A stretch of 64,000 nucleotides of DNA from Bacillota bacterium (GTDB lineage Bacteria; Bacillota; Clostridia; Christensenellales; SZUA-584): the NCBI GenBank assembly GCA_023459495.1, contig JAEWTL010000062.1, forward strand, positions 68,680-132,679, read 5' to 3'. Position numbers and translations under genes: made by a program. Below the pieces are notes generated by a model, which was given only the letters and a program-made list of their open reading frames with translations, was not told the origin of the DNA and did no database searches. Positions 1 to 8,931 of this stretch are shown piece after piece; position 1 is the stretch's first letter; every line of letters starts with the position of its first letter.

Positions 1-179
1 GGCACGTAAACCTCGTTGTTCTTGAACCTTACGCCCACTACGGACATACCAGACAGCAACCCATCGTTCAGTATCTTTTCCGCCGGTTCGCCGCTCTCCA
101 GCGCCTGAGCGACCAGCTCCTTCACCTTGGGTGCACGTCCCTGCTGCAGAAACGAACTGATTTCCTCAAATATGCTCAT
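1..179 (-). CDS. Corrinoid (cobalamin-binding) methyl-carrier protein, N-terminal part
   Basis: Partial gene; only the first 59 or so codons are in the window and the rest runs off the left edge. The visible part fits the helical cap domain that precedes the B12-binding Rossmann domain in MtbC/MtaC-type corrinoid proteins: a run ending in KVKELVAQALESG, then the conserved ILNDGLLSGMSVVG and a KNNEVYVP-like end. Such proteins carry a methyl group on cobalamin between a substrate methyltransferase and a methyltetrahydrofolate or coenzyme M enzyme. The cobalt-ligating His motif (DxHxxG) would lie outside the window. Start ATG has a GGAGGAA site just upstream. The gene lies 12 bp downstream of a PocR/AraC regulator on the same strand, so the two are probably co-transcribed. 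The methyl donor is unknown. Confidence 0.85.
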   Translation of the reverse strand, partial: MSIFEEISSFLQQGRAPKVKELVAQALESGEPAEKILNDGLLSGMSVVGVRFKNNEVYV

Positions 180-191
180 GCTATTCCTCCG

Positions 192-1439
192 TTACTTGAT
201 AATGCCCCGCTTTTCGCGGTATTTCCCCGGCGTCATGCCGGTGTGCTTCTTGAATACCTTGGAAAAGTAGCTCTGGTCGTCAAACCCGGTCAGATAGGCC
301 ACCTCAGAGAGCGGCGCGTTGCTGCCTTTCAGCAGCAGCTTGGCATTGCGCACGCGCACCTCGTTGATGTACGACGTTAAGTTGATGCCCTTTTCCTCTT
401 TGAACATGCGGCTCAAATACGATACGCTGAACGCCACGTGTTCCGATATATCATTCAATGTGATGCGCTTCATGTAATTGGCGCCCACATACTCCATTAC
501 CTTCTGCAGTGTTTCGGTGTGTTTGGCGTCCGGTGCCGCGAACACCAGCCCGGTGAAGCTGGCCAGGATGCCTGACAGCCAGGCGCTCAAATCGTCGATG
601 TTTTCAAACTGGGCGATTTCGGTCAGGTAATCCCGGCTCATACCGAATATCCGCCCCGGCTCCGCACCGCCCTCGATCGCTGCACGCGAGAGCAGCACGA
701 GCAGCTCCGTCACGCGCGTCTTGATTGCCGGGAAATCCGCCCCGGACGAGAAGAATATCGCGCCTAATATCTCATTGAGCGCTCGCTGCGCTGCCGCCTT
801 ATCGCCTGTTGCAATATATCGCTGAAGCTGTCGTTCGGTCTCCAGTGGGTAGGTCGTCTCCCTAGCGCCAGATTTCAATTCCTCAATCGCCGAGAACATT
901 TCGTTGTAGCGCATGCTCACCTGTTGTGTGAGCCGGATATCCTCGCTGTCCCGGTGTTCCGCAAACGCCGTGATCATAAACAGCATATCCGCCAGCGATG
1001 ACACACGTTTAGGCTCGATCTGCGGCAGCTGCATGGCAACGGGCAAAATATCCTTTACCCCGGTAGGAAAGAGGCCCGCCAGTTCCTCATCGATGAAATC
1101 CTGCCTACTGATCATCAGAAACGGCCCGGCAATCAACCCGTATTCGAGCACGCCCTGCCTTAAGCCTGCAGCCGCAATGAATGCCGCGCCCGCCGGGCAC
1201 AGAAACTCGTATTTGCCGCCCCAGCGTTCCGACTGTGCGATGGCGTATTCCATCAGGTTCTCGCATCGTACCCGCCCGGTTTCAGCCAGCTGTTTATGGC
1301 AGCAGGCAGTGCAGAAGTCGCACCCGCCGCCCGGCATGGCAGCTTTTTCAGCCATGTCCACAGCAAAACAATTAACCCCCACCGCGGTGCCAAATGTATG
1401 TACCAGCGAAAGCGCTGTATCCAACTTGCCCAAATTCAT
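192..1439 (-). CDS. PocR-domain AraC family transcriptional regulator
   Basis: About 415 residues. The N-terminal half carries a PocR sensory domain with a Cys-rich stretch (GGGCDFCTACCHKQ, then CENL and FLCPAG). The C-terminal 100 residues are a two-helix-turn-helix AraC DNA-binding domain ending in the typical GFDDQSYFSKVFKKHTGMTPGKYR-like signature. PocR domains are thought to sense small organic ligands, and in Salmonella PocR controls cobalamin and propanediol genes. Here the gene directly precedes a corrinoid protein, so control of a corrinoid methyltransferase system is a reasonable inference. A GTG lies 6 bp upstream, but the ATG at 1439 is better placed behind AGGGTGG. It is likely the first gene of its operon. 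Confidence 0.85.
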   Translation of the reverse strand: MNLGKLDTALSLVHTFGTAVGVNCFAVDMAEKAAMPGGGCDFCTACCHKQLAETGRVRCENLMEYAIAQSERWGGKYEFLCPAGAAFIAAAGLRQGVLEYGLIAGPFLMISRQDFIDEELAGLFPTGVKDILPVAMQLPQIEPKRVSSLADMLFMITAFAEHRDSEDIRLTQQVSMRYNEMFSAIEELKSGARETTYPLETERQLQRYIATGDKAAAQRALNEILGAIFFSSGADFPAIKTRVTELLVLLSRAAIEGGAEPGRIFGMSRDYLTEIAQFENIDDLSAWLSGILASFTGLVFAAPDAKHTETLQKVMEYVGANYMKRITLNDISEHVAFSVSYLSRMFKEEKGINLTSYINEVRVRNAKLLLKGSNAPLSEVAYLTGFDDQSYFSKVFKKHTGMTPGKYREKRGIIK

Positions 1440-1658
1440 CGCCACCCTGCAATTCTACTGTATCCCTTATTTTATCATCTATTCGTGTGATATAAAAGCA
1501 TACGCAGCGACCGGCTGACGTCGGAAAACGCATTCTGCCCGAACTTCAAGGGAAGCGCTTTGACATGATTATAAACCACCTGCTGGTTAACGTATTGTAC
1601 ATTCTTTATATTTTTAGTATTATATTGATCGCACACAAAAGCCTGTTCGTCAGTACGC

Positions 1659-1687
1659 TTGACCCGAACCGTTCATTTTGCTATACT
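1659..1687 (+). promoter_or_regulatory. Vegetative promoter of tRNA-Ser
   Basis: TTGACC (1659-1664) and TATACT (1682-1687) are separated by exactly 17 bp. This is a near-consensus housekeeping promoter, and the mature tRNA starts 12 bp after the -10 box, as expected for a stable RNA gene. Confidence 0.8.
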
Positions 1688-1698
1688 GACGATGTTTT

Positions 1699-1786
<88 letters not shown>

Positions 1787-1790
1787 AAAT

Positions 1791-1856
1791 GATCCAAACT
1801 TTTTGGATCACTGTGACGCAAGAACCATAACTTTGCCAAACGGCAAGGTTATGGTT
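1791..1856 (+). terminator. Two hairpins just after tRNA-Ser
   Basis: GATCCAA at 1791-1797 pairs with TTGGATC at 1803-1809. A longer hairpin follows: 1823-1837 (AACCATAACTTTGCC) pairs with 1842-1856 apart from one wobble, with a 4-nt loop. Neither has a strong U run, so they may be processing or weak termination signals, or part of a degraded mobile sequence. Confidence 0.4.
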
Positions 1857-1927
1857 CCATTTTCGGAAGGCAAGCTTATAGTTCCACCGCAGGAATCAAA
1901 GAATGAGCCTTTTTTCTTTGCAAGATT

Positions 1928-2298
1928 TCAACTTAAGGACTTCCAAAGATCAAAAAATGGCTTCTCCCTCAAACTAACCGTGGAAGGCAATAGTTTCCAA
2001 TATTCCCGATTTAGCGGGGCACCGAGTTTCTTGATGTTTATAATAGCCTTCCTTACTTCTTCAAGTCCGTCAGCTACAGGAGAACAGAGCGCTGGTTATT
2101 GCCAATCCGCCATTCACTCTTGACTTACACGAGGCAGAAAAGTCACTGGAAAAGTGCTCACATTGGATGCCGACACGTATATCTGCTATTGAGCGTTATC
2201 TGCTTTCCATCCCCACTCCCGCCTTCGCAGAAATATCAGCGGCAAACCAAACGCCGTGTGTGACTATTACTTATTTTAACCTATATATCCGTATGTGA
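1928..2298. pseudogene. Unidentified coding remnants between tRNA-Ser and the glycan genes
   Basis: The interval 1857-2300 has no intact gene. Two stretches look protein-like without start codons. On the minus strand, 2071 to 1928 reads through 47 codons (includes IKKLGAPLNREYWKLLPS) to a stop. On the plus strand, 2047 to 2298 stays open for about 80 codons (includes LVIANPPFTLDLHEAEKSL). I do not recognise either one. Their position directly after a tRNA gene suits debris from an integrated element, but composition alone could also explain them. Confidence 0.25.
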
Positions 2299-2300
2299 AC

Positions 2301-3311
2301 TTATTCCACAGAATTCTGGTGGCATAGCTCCCTGTATTTATCGATTATAAATTCCGCACGCTGTTTGTAGGTATGGTTCTGCACACTGAGCACAGCATTT
2401 TTCCGCATTTGCCGCCACTCATCCGGATGGTCCTTGTAATAGCGTACCAGTTCGAGCGTCTGCTCCGGCGAAGATGACACTGCAAGGTCCCGACCCGGGA
2501 CAAACAGTTTTCTGATTTCACTGTTATCGGCAGACAGCGCGAACCCGCCTGATCCCAGTATCTCGAATGTGCGCTTGGTGATGGTATGCTCATGATTCTG
2601 CGTAACAAGGTTTACAAAACTGCTGTTGTATGCAGCGCAGGTTCTTTCATAGGGCATATAACCATGAAAGTTTGATGCCGGAACATCGATATTAAACCAT
2701 TCCTTGAGCAGCGCACCGTAGCCTCGGTCTCCGTAAAAATTTATAGTGTATCCGTTTTGAAGCAGCGGCTTTACCAATATCTCTACTGATCTATATCTGA
2801 AATGATCCGGGAAAAATTTTGCATACCCGTAATAAGAGTTCCCCACGAGGTTAATATAATAATGGTCGTTTTCATAACCCTCCATCGGGCGATGCGAAAC
2901 AGGGCTGTAAGCATAATGCATTAATTCCGACAAGAATCCTTTTTGTCGGATATATTCCCGCATCTCAGGGCACATGGTCAATACCATATCTGGTTTCGAT
3001 TTGTATATGAGGTCCATTTCAATACCGTCACCCGAAACAGAAATGTACCTTGTGCTTGAAATGCCGTCGGTATCCCAGTGAATATATTTATATTGCGGTG
3101 ACTGTCTGGAGCCAATATAGTCCAGCACCTCCTTTTTAAATTCGAGCGGCGCTCCCATTGTCATAAGCAAATCTGCTTCCGTATTACTCAATATCTCCTT
3201 TATCTCTGCTTTAGTAGACGCATTAATGATTTCTGCGCTGTGTCCGGCTTGGTTAAACCCCCACGCCATATCCACTGTAAACATACGATGTCCAAACAAT
3301 AGTACTTTCAT
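2301..3311 (-). CDS. CgeB-like glycosyltransferase
   Basis: About 336 residues, resembling CgeB/DUF3880 glycosyltransferases (GT-B fold; CgeB itself acts on the spore surface of Bacillus). The C-terminal half has the typical donor-site region, AYNSSFVNLVTQNHEHTITKR followed by TFEILGSGGFALS, and then a Glyco_trans_1_2-like end. The protein should add a sugar to a surface glycan or protein in the cytoplasm. It is last in the minus-strand run that starts with the UDP-FucNAc genes. A second homologue lies at 10.2-11.2 kb and differs clearly in base composition. Substrate unknown. Confidence 0.8.
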   Translation of the reverse strand: MKVLLFGHRMFTVDMAWGFNQAGHSAEIINASTKAEIKEILSNTEADLLMTMGAPLEFKKEVLDYIGSRQSPQYKYIHWDTDGISSTRYISVSGDGIEMDLIYKSKPDMVLTMCPEMREYIRQKGFLSELMHYAYSPVSHRPMEGYENDHYYINLVGNSYYGYAKFFPDHFRYRSVEILVKPLLQNGYTINFYGDRGYGALLKEWFNIDVPASNFHGYMPYERTCAAYNSSFVNLVTQNHEHTITKRTFEILGSGGFALSADNSEIRKLFVPGRDLAVSSSPEQTLELVRYYKDHPDEWRQMRKNAVLSVQNHTYKQRAEFIIDKYRELCHQNSVE

Positions 3312-3342
3312 CTATCAAGCATATCCTTTCGTTTGTCGTAAG

Positions 3343-4182
3343 TTATTTAGCTAAGAATTTGTACTGCTTCGCGAAGAACAGCCGATGCCACTCACTCTCA
3401 TGAATGGATGCCAGCGCCTTTAGGCCCATCGCGCCGTATTGACGCACGAGTCCGTTGAAATTATCAAAAACGTTTCCACTCATATCCAGCCTCTGACCTG
3501 CCACCGCGTGATAAACAACAGAATTGTAGTTGATCAGAGGGTGCCAACTCCTTTTCGTTCCGTAGTAGTAGTAGTAGCCCAGCAGCATGCTGTCATCCTC
3601 ATAACACTGGCGTCCTTTTAAAAACGCTACGTTGTATCCACCTGTCACCTTTAATATTGCGGATACGTGCACACAGGGACAGGTAAATCCCCGAATCACC
3701 TGATCTGTTCTTAATCCAGCCAGAAAATCGTCATTACCGTGACTACCTTCGAGTATTGTAACCGTCCTGTTTAAAAACGGCATGCTCCCATTCTGGTCTA
3801 CAATACCGCAGCTGATCAGCGGCTCCTCGTTGCTTTCCAGATATTCCACCAACGGATCCTCCCAATGCCATGTAAACACCATATCCGGGTGGATCTCACT
3901 GATATATTGCGTATCGGATAAATTCTGCCAGATGTATTCAAAGCACTTCTGCCGCCCCGCCGCCGTCCCGACGTTCACGCCTTCTCCGATAACATGGGTT
4001 TCAAGATTATACTGTTTCAGTTCCTCCTTAAGCTTGTCGCCGCCTATGCCGCCCTGATTATAGATAACAACCGTTTTATACGTGCTCTTTTCCAGCGACT
4101 TCAAGCAAGCTGACGCCATTGCGCTGTCCTCTTTTTCCTTTCCTTCCCGTAGAAGAAATAGCAGTGTGTGCACCAGCTTCAT
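3343..4182 (-). CDS. Predicted glycosyltransferase (GT-A-like)
   Basis: About 279 residues. Features of a GT-A-type transferase are an N-terminal HTLLFLLREG strand, a VGTAAGRQKCFEYIW helix, and an acidic segment EIHPDMVFTW that could bind the metal-nucleotide. There is no recognisable signal or membrane segment. The ATG overlaps the stop of capG by 4 bp, so translation is probably coupled, and the gene belongs to the FucNAc operon. It likely transfers a sugar from this pathway, but acceptor and donor cannot be read from sequence. Confidence 0.65.
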   Translation of the reverse strand: MKLVHTLLFLLREGKEKEDSAMASACLKSLEKSTYKTVVIYNQGGIGGDKLKEELKQYNLETHVIGEGVNVGTAAGRQKCFEYIWQNLSDTQYISEIHPDMVFTWHWEDPLVEYLESNEEPLISCGIVDQNGSMPFLNRTVTILEGSHGNDDFLAGLRTDQVIRGFTCPCVHVSAILKVTGGYNVAFLKGRQCYEDDSMLLGYYYYYGTKRSWHPLINYNSVVYHAVAGQRLDMSGNVFDNFNGLVRQYGAMGLKALASIHESEWHRLFFAKQYKFLAK

Positions 4183-5363
4183 TCTTTGTTCTCTCCTTTA
4201 TTGGGAGCAAGGTGTGCGGCCAAGGCTTCATAGTCCGTCGCCTTCCTCCATGTATTGCGGGTTATGAGCTTTGTATAGCTCTGGACGATCCTGACCACCT
4301 TGGCGGACACGTTGGCATCAGTATAATCCTTAACTTGTGCCACTGGTTCTTTGTTGGCACGCATCGATATTGCCAGCTCAATAGCCTGCAGCAGGTCCTT
4401 CTCCGCAGTTCCTGCAATCACGATCGTTCCTGCATCCAGCGCTTCGGGGCGCTCCGTAGACGTTCTGAGCAGAACGGCGGCAAACCCCAGCATCGCACTC
4501 TCTTCCGACAGCGTACCGCTGTCTGACAGCACGCAGAACGCATCTGTCTGAAGACGGCAATAATCGGAAAATCCAAACGGTTCCATACGCTTCACCAGCG
4601 GATGAAACACAAAGCCCCGGCTCTCAATCTGCCGGAAGCTGCGCGGATGCACCGAGAATATCACCGGCATCTGATACCTCTCCGCCGCCGCATTCACCGC
4701 ATTCATGAGCGACAGGAAAGCTTCTTCGTTGTCAATATTCTCCTCACGGTGCGCGGATACCAGCAAATATTCACCCGGTTTCACGCCCAGCCGGTCGGGC
4801 GCACGGCTCGCAGAGATTGCCTCAGCCTGATTTTGCAGCACCTCCCGCATCGGCGACCCCGTCACAAAGATGCTGTCCTTTGCAAGCCCTTCGGCCAGAA
4901 GATACCGCCGGGCATGTTCGGTATAGGCCAAATTGATGTCCGCCACGTGATCCACGATGTGGCGGTTGATCTCCTCAGGTACGTTGAAGTCGAAGCAGCG
5001 GTTGCCCGCCTCCATATGGAAAATGGGTATCTTCAAGCGTTTAGCGGGTATCACGCACAGCGCGGAGTTGGTGTCGCCCAGCACCACCAGCGCGTCAGGC
5101 TTTTCCTCCCGCATCAGGTCATACGTTGACGCAATGATATTACCCATCGTTTTTCCAAGGCTCTGCCCCGCGCATTCCAAGCAGTAATCCGGCGTGCGCA
5201 GCCCCAAGTCCTCAAAAAAAACGCCGGTTAAGCTGTAAGCCCAGTTCTGGCCCGTATGCACCAGCACATGCTCAAAATAACGGTCAAACGCTTTGATGCA
5301 GGCAGACAGCCGGATGATTTCGGGCCGTGTGCCAATGACGGTCATCACCTTCAGTTTGTTCAT
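4179..5363 (-). CDS. capG: UDP-N-acetylglucosamine 2-epimerase family (CapG/WbjD-like)
   Basis: About 394 residues. It has the family hallmarks: VMTVIGTRPEIIRLS at the start, LVHTGQNW, DTNSALC, MEAGNR, then LVSAHREENID and an SDSGTLSEE-like active-site region. In the CapE-CapF-CapG pathway this enzyme makes the last inversion, at C2, giving UDP-N-acetyl-L-fucosamine. The adjacent capF and capE make that role far more likely than ManNAc synthesis. Start chosen at the second Met (5363), which has GGAGAGG six bases upstream; an ATG at 5378 lies upstream of that site. Confidence 0.88.
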   Translation of the reverse strand: MNKLKVMTVIGTRPEIIRLSACIKAFDRYFEHVLVHTGQNWAYSLTGVFFEDLGLRTPDYCLECAGQSLGKTMGNIIASTYDLMREEKPDALVVLGDTNSALCVIPAKRLKIPIFHMEAGNRCFDFNVPEEINRHIVDHVADINLAYTEHARRYLLAEGLAKDSIFVTGSPMREVLQNQAEAISASRAPDRLGVKPGEYLLVSAHREENIDNEEAFLSLMNAVNAAAERYQMPVIFSVHPRSFRQIESRGFVFHPLVKRMEPFGFSDYCRLQTDAFCVLSDSGTLSEESAMLGFAAVLLRTSTERPEALDAGTIVIAGTAEKDLLQAIELAISMRANKEPVAQVKDYTDANVSAKVVRIVQSYTKLITRNTWRKATDYEALAAHLAPNKGENKE

Positions 5364-5383
5364 TCGCCTCTCCCGCATGCCGC

Positions 5384-6493
5384 TCAGTCGTCCATCTTGG
5401 CGGCATATGTGTCCGGCCTATTCGGGTCGAACACCTCACTGGCCCATATCAGCATCAACATGTCGTCCGTACCTGTGTTTGTCACATCATGAATATATCC
5501 CGGAGGTATCGTCACCGCCTGCGGCTCTTGTGCCGATACGGCGTATTCGCGTATAGAGTCTCCTCCCAGCTTTTTCAGACGTATCACGCCTTCACCGCCT
5601 ACTACGAAAAAAGTTTCTGTCTTTGTCTGGTGCCAATGGCCGCCTTTGGTCACACCCGGCCTTGCGGTGTTTACGGATACCTGCCCCCCTGATAGCGACT
5701 TGACACACTCCGCAAATGAGCCGCGTTCATCACGATGTAGCGCCAGCGGCTGCGCCAGCGTGTCCTCGGGCAGATACGTCAGATAAGTGGCAAACAGCCG
5801 CCGGGTTAACTTGTCACCCATGTTGGGTACAAACAGCCGCGGCTGGTTGTAAAACGCTTCAATCATCTGCGCCAGATGACCCACTGACACATGATGTGTA
5901 CCGGGCACAGCGCAGTATTCGCCCGGCTTTTGCGCACAGCCGTGCAGCGCACCTGTAAATGCCGTCACCACATCATCAATGTACGCCAGCTCAATCACCG
6001 CATCCGGATCATCAACGCGCAATGGCAGCCCTCGCGCGGCATTATAGCAGAACGTGGCCACCACGCTGTTATAGTGCGGTGCGCACCATTTTCCAAACAC
6101 GCCGGGCAGTCGGTAGACATAGACCGGAGCGCCTGTTGCCGCCCCGTAATCGAACACCAGAGACTCCGCACGTTTCTTGCTTCTGCCATATGCGTTATTG
6201 AAGCGCGCCTGCACAGACGAGGACATCAGCACCGGAGCATGGTTACGCTGCCGCCTCAGGCTCTCCAGCAACTGTGCCGTAAAAGAAGCGTTGTCTTCAA
6301 ATCCCGACTCATCCGGAGGTCTGTTCACACCGGCCAGGTGAAACACAAAGTCGCATTCGCCTGCGTATGCATCCAGCAGCGCTGGGTCAGTATCTTTATT
6401 AAACCGCAGCAGCTCACCCAACCCGTTGGCTTCGATGTGCGCACACAGGTTTTTACCGATAAAACCGTTTGCACCTGTAACCAACAGTTTCAT
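5384..6493 (-). CDS. capF: CapF-type bifunctional NAD(P)-dependent reductase/epimerase with cupin
   Basis: About 369 residues in two domains. The N-terminal SDR domain starts LLVTGANGFIGKNL (nucleotide-binding glycine motif) and includes YGRSKKRAE, the YxxxK catalytic pair. The C-terminal 110 residues are a cupin (GGHWHQTKTETFFVVGGEG; IPPGYIHDVTNTG). This fusion is characteristic of CapF/WbjC, whose cupin epimerises C3 and whose SDR domain reduces C4 of the intermediate made by CapE. Start overlaps the capE stop by 4 bp behind GGAGG, so the genes are translationally coupled. Confidence 0.92.
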   Translation of the reverse strand: MKLLVTGANGFIGKNLCAHIEANGLGELLRFNKDTDPALLDAYAGECDFVFHLAGVNRPPDESGFEDNASFTAQLLESLRRQRNHAPVLMSSSVQARFNNAYGRSKKRAESLVFDYGAATGAPVYVYRLPGVFGKWCAPHYNSVVATFCYNAARGLPLRVDDPDAVIELAYIDDVVTAFTGALHGCAQKPGEYCAVPGTHHVSVGHLAQMIEAFYNQPRLFVPNMGDKLTRRLFATYLTYLPEDTLAQPLALHRDERGSFAECVKSLSGGQVSVNTARPGVTKGGHWHQTKTETFFVVGGEGVIRLKKLGGDSIREYAVSAQEPQAVTIPPGYIHDVTNTGTDDMLMLIWASEVFDPNRPDTYAAKMDD

Positions 6494-7521
6494 TTCTGCC
6501 TCCAGCCCGATAGCTCATTCGCTACATGTTCACAGCCCAACAGCGTTTGCTCCAGCTCCGCTGCAGTCAGGCGGTGCGTATTGTTCGAATTGTACTCCTC
6601 CATATCGGCGACTTGACGGTTCCCGCTGCTAAAATATTTGGCGTAGTTTAAATCGCTGGTATCCGCTGGCACCTGGAAGAAGTCTCCCATATCGATGGCA
6701 GCTGCCCGCTCTTCCCGCGTCAGCAGTGTCTCGTGTATCTTCTCGCCCATCCTCACGCCGATTATCTTCACCTCGTTGTCCACTCCAAACATTGTTTTGA
6801 GCCCCTGTGCCAGTTCCCCGATGGTGCTGGCGGGAGACTTTTTCACCATCAGGTCTCCCGGTTGAGCATGCTCAAATGCAAACAGCACAAGATCGATAGC
6901 CTCCTCCAGGTTCATCAGAAAGCGCGTCATACCGGGATCGGTCAGCGTCAGCGGCTCACCTGCTTTTATCTGGTCGATAAAGAGCGGTATCACCGACCCG
7001 CGCGACGCCATCACGTTGCCGTAGCGCGTACCGCAGATGAGCGTGTTGCGGCTGGTGCGTGATTTGGCGATGAACGTCTTTTCCATCAGCGCCTTGGACA
7101 TGCCCATCGCGTTAATGGGATACACTGCCTTATCGGTGGACAGGCAAACCACCTTACGTACACGCGCCTCAATGGCCGCCGACAGTACGTTCTCCGTACC
7201 CAGCACGTTGGTCTTCACAGCCTCCATGGGAAAGAACTCGCAGCTGGGCACCTGCTTCAACGCCGCTGCATGGAAAATATAATCCGCTCCAACAACAGCT
7301 GCTCTCACACTGGTAATGTCGCGAACATCACCGATCATAAACTTCAGCTTAGACCTCCCAAAAGCTTTTCGCATATCATCCTGCTTCTTTTCATCACGGG
7401 AGAATATGCGTATCTCTCCAATATCCGTATCAATAAAGCGTTTCACCACGGCATTGCCGAACGACCCCGTTCCACCCGTGATCAGCAGTGTTTTGTCTTT
7501 GAACATATCTGTTAATGCCAT
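6490..7521 (-). CDS. capE: UDP-GlcNAc 4,6-dehydratase/5-epimerase (CapE/WbjB-like)
   Basis: About 343 residues of the extended SDR FlaA1/CapE class. LLITGGTGSFGNAV near the N-terminus binds NAD(P), and the catalytic region reads NAMGMSKALMEK, with the Met-x-x-x-Lys that replaces Tyr-x-x-x-Lys in this class. It converts UDP-GlcNAc to the 4-keto-6-deoxy-L-sugar that starts UDP-FucNAc synthesis. It is the first of five tightly packed minus-strand genes (capE, capF, capG and two glycosyltransferases). Start is uncertain: the family usually begins at MFKDKTLL (7506), while the ATG at 7521 has GAAGG immediately against it. Confidence 0.92.
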   Translation of the reverse strand: MALTDMFKDKTLLITGGTGSFGNAVVKRFIDTDIGEIRIFSRDEKKQDDMRKAFGRSKLKFMIGDVRDITSVRAAVVGADYIFHAAALKQVPSCEFFPMEAVKTNVLGTENVLSAAIEARVRKVVCLSTDKAVYPINAMGMSKALMEKTFIAKSRTSRNTLICGTRYGNVMASRGSVIPLFIDQIKAGEPLTLTDPGMTRFLMNLEEAIDLVLFAFEHAQPGDLMVKKSPASTIGELAQGLKTMFGVDNEVKIIGVRMGEKIHETLLTREERAAAIDMGDFFQVPADTSDLNYAKYFSSGNRQVADMEEYNSNNTHRLTAAELEQTLLGCEHVANELSGWRQK

Positions 7522-7801
7522 CCTTCAAATAGCCCAAACGTATCAGGTTCAAGCTCAATACTACATTGTATTCACAGGGGTTGGCTGGGGTTATTTGTCC
7601 GTCAAAAATGAATAGGCGGTTAATTAATAACTTTGATTAGCTGGCCTAAATGACTCCCTGCCACAGGCACTAACACGACAGTGAGAAACAAACATATTAA
7701 AAATTGACACGGCACCAGAGAATATGGCCGTACAAATCCCAACTTAAAGAAAGCGCGATAAACTACATTCACATCTTCATTAGTAAAAGCAGCTACCAAT
7801 C
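7522..7801. other. Intergenic region upstream of capE
   Basis: About 280 bp with no gene. It must hold the promoter of the capE operon on the minus strand and the end of the downstream-facing glycosyltransferase transcript. AT-rich patches are present, but I found no convincing -35/-10 pair or terminator. Confidence 0.5.
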
Positions 7802-8929
7802 TTATTTCTGCGCATTTTCCGCAGCCATAGCAGAAATGTGTTGCTGCGCCAACTTATCTTCAATCATCTTGAGATTATTCATGAGCCGCTGGTTACCCGG
7901 ACAAAACTTGAGCGCCTCTCGCGCGTGGACTGCAGCCCGCTCAAACATGCCCAACCTGTAGCAGGCAATTGCACCCAGATCGTTTGGCGTGTGGTCCCAC
8001 GCCAGCCCCGCGTTCACAAAGGTTTTTGAGCGATCCTTAATCTTCAGAGCTTGTTCCACCATACAGAATGTCAATGGCCAGTCATGCAGAAGATAGCCCA
8101 TTTTAGCAAACTCCACAAACGCGTCGCGCATATGCGGTGCTTCAGCGATTGCCCTGTAATACCACGCATAGGCTTCCTGCGTGCGGTTCAGTCTGAAAGC
8201 GCTGATGGCCATCCAACGCATGGCCGCGCAGCGTTCCTCGTTCCATGTGGACGTTGGCAGCTTGATATATTTTTTCAGCGTATCAATACACTTTTCCCAC
8301 TCGCCTTTGTACATATATTCGCGGCCCAGATAGTAGTGCATACGGCTGCAATCCGGGTTTTCCTCCACTGCCATCTCCAACAGCGGGAGGTATGACCCGC
8401 GGGACTTGCTGTTGTCCGGATAATGGTTCAACACCACACCATCCAGAAACACCGTTATTTGAGGCTCTTGCTTTAGCCAGCACAGCCATTCGTGGATGGG
8501 ATAATGCCATTTGAAGCCCTCGCGCGAATGGATTTTGGAATAGTGGAACTGCACATATGGCGTACCGTCCGTGTTCAAAGCCCAGTTGTACAGATATTTG
8601 CCCGTGTTGGTGTCACTCTGCCATTTCTGCTCAATGACGTCGCGCCAGCCCGGCTCGAACAGCTCATCCAAGTCCGTGCAGACGCAGATGTCCGCAGTTT
8701 TGGGTACATGGTCCAGCGAGATGTTGCGCGCTACATCGAATCGCCATGGCTTCACCTCGTTTACATACACCACCGCGCCCCGCTCACGCAGCTTTTCCAC
8801 CGTGCCGTCTGTCGAGCCGGTGTCCGTGACAACGATCATATCCGCTTCGCTCATCGAGTCCATCCACCGGTCCACGAACTTTTCTTCATTTTTGCATATG
8901 GCATAAACGCAAACCTTGTATTTGCCCAC
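7802..8929 (-). CDS. GT2 glycosyltransferase with TPR-like C-terminal region (copy 1)
   Basis: About 375 residues. The N-terminal GT2 domain begins KVCVYAICKNEEKFVDRWM, carries DTGSTDGT in the nucleotide site and an acidic CTDLDELF that fits the DxD metal motif. The C-terminal half has helical repeats (HYYLGREYMYKGEWEKCI; IACYRLGMFERAAVHAREAL) of TPR type. This architecture resembles SunS-type protein or peptide glycosyltransferases and transferases found with surface-protein glycosylation. Start is GTG behind GGGGGA. It lies 2 bp after the next paralogue and so shares its transcript. The acceptor is unknown. Confidence 0.82.
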   Translation of the reverse strand: MGKYKVCVYAICKNEEKFVDRWMDSMSEADMIVVTDTGSTDGTVEKLRERGAVVYVNEVKPWRFDVARNISLDHVPKTADICVCTDLDELFEPGWRDVIEQKWQSDTNTGKYLYNWALNTDGTPYVQFHYSKIHSREGFKWHYPIHEWLCWLKQEPQITVFLDGVVLNHYPDNSKSRGSYLPLLEMAVEENPDCSRMHYYLGREYMYKGEWEKCIDTLKKYIKLPTSTWNEERCAAMRWMAISAFRLNRTQEAYAWYYRAIAEAPHMRDAFVEFAKMGYLLHDWPLTFCMVEQALKIKDRSKTFVNAGLAWDHTPNDLGAIACYRLGMFERAAVHAREALKFCPGNQRLMNNLKMIEDKLAQQHISAMAAENAQK

Positions 8930-8931
8930 AG

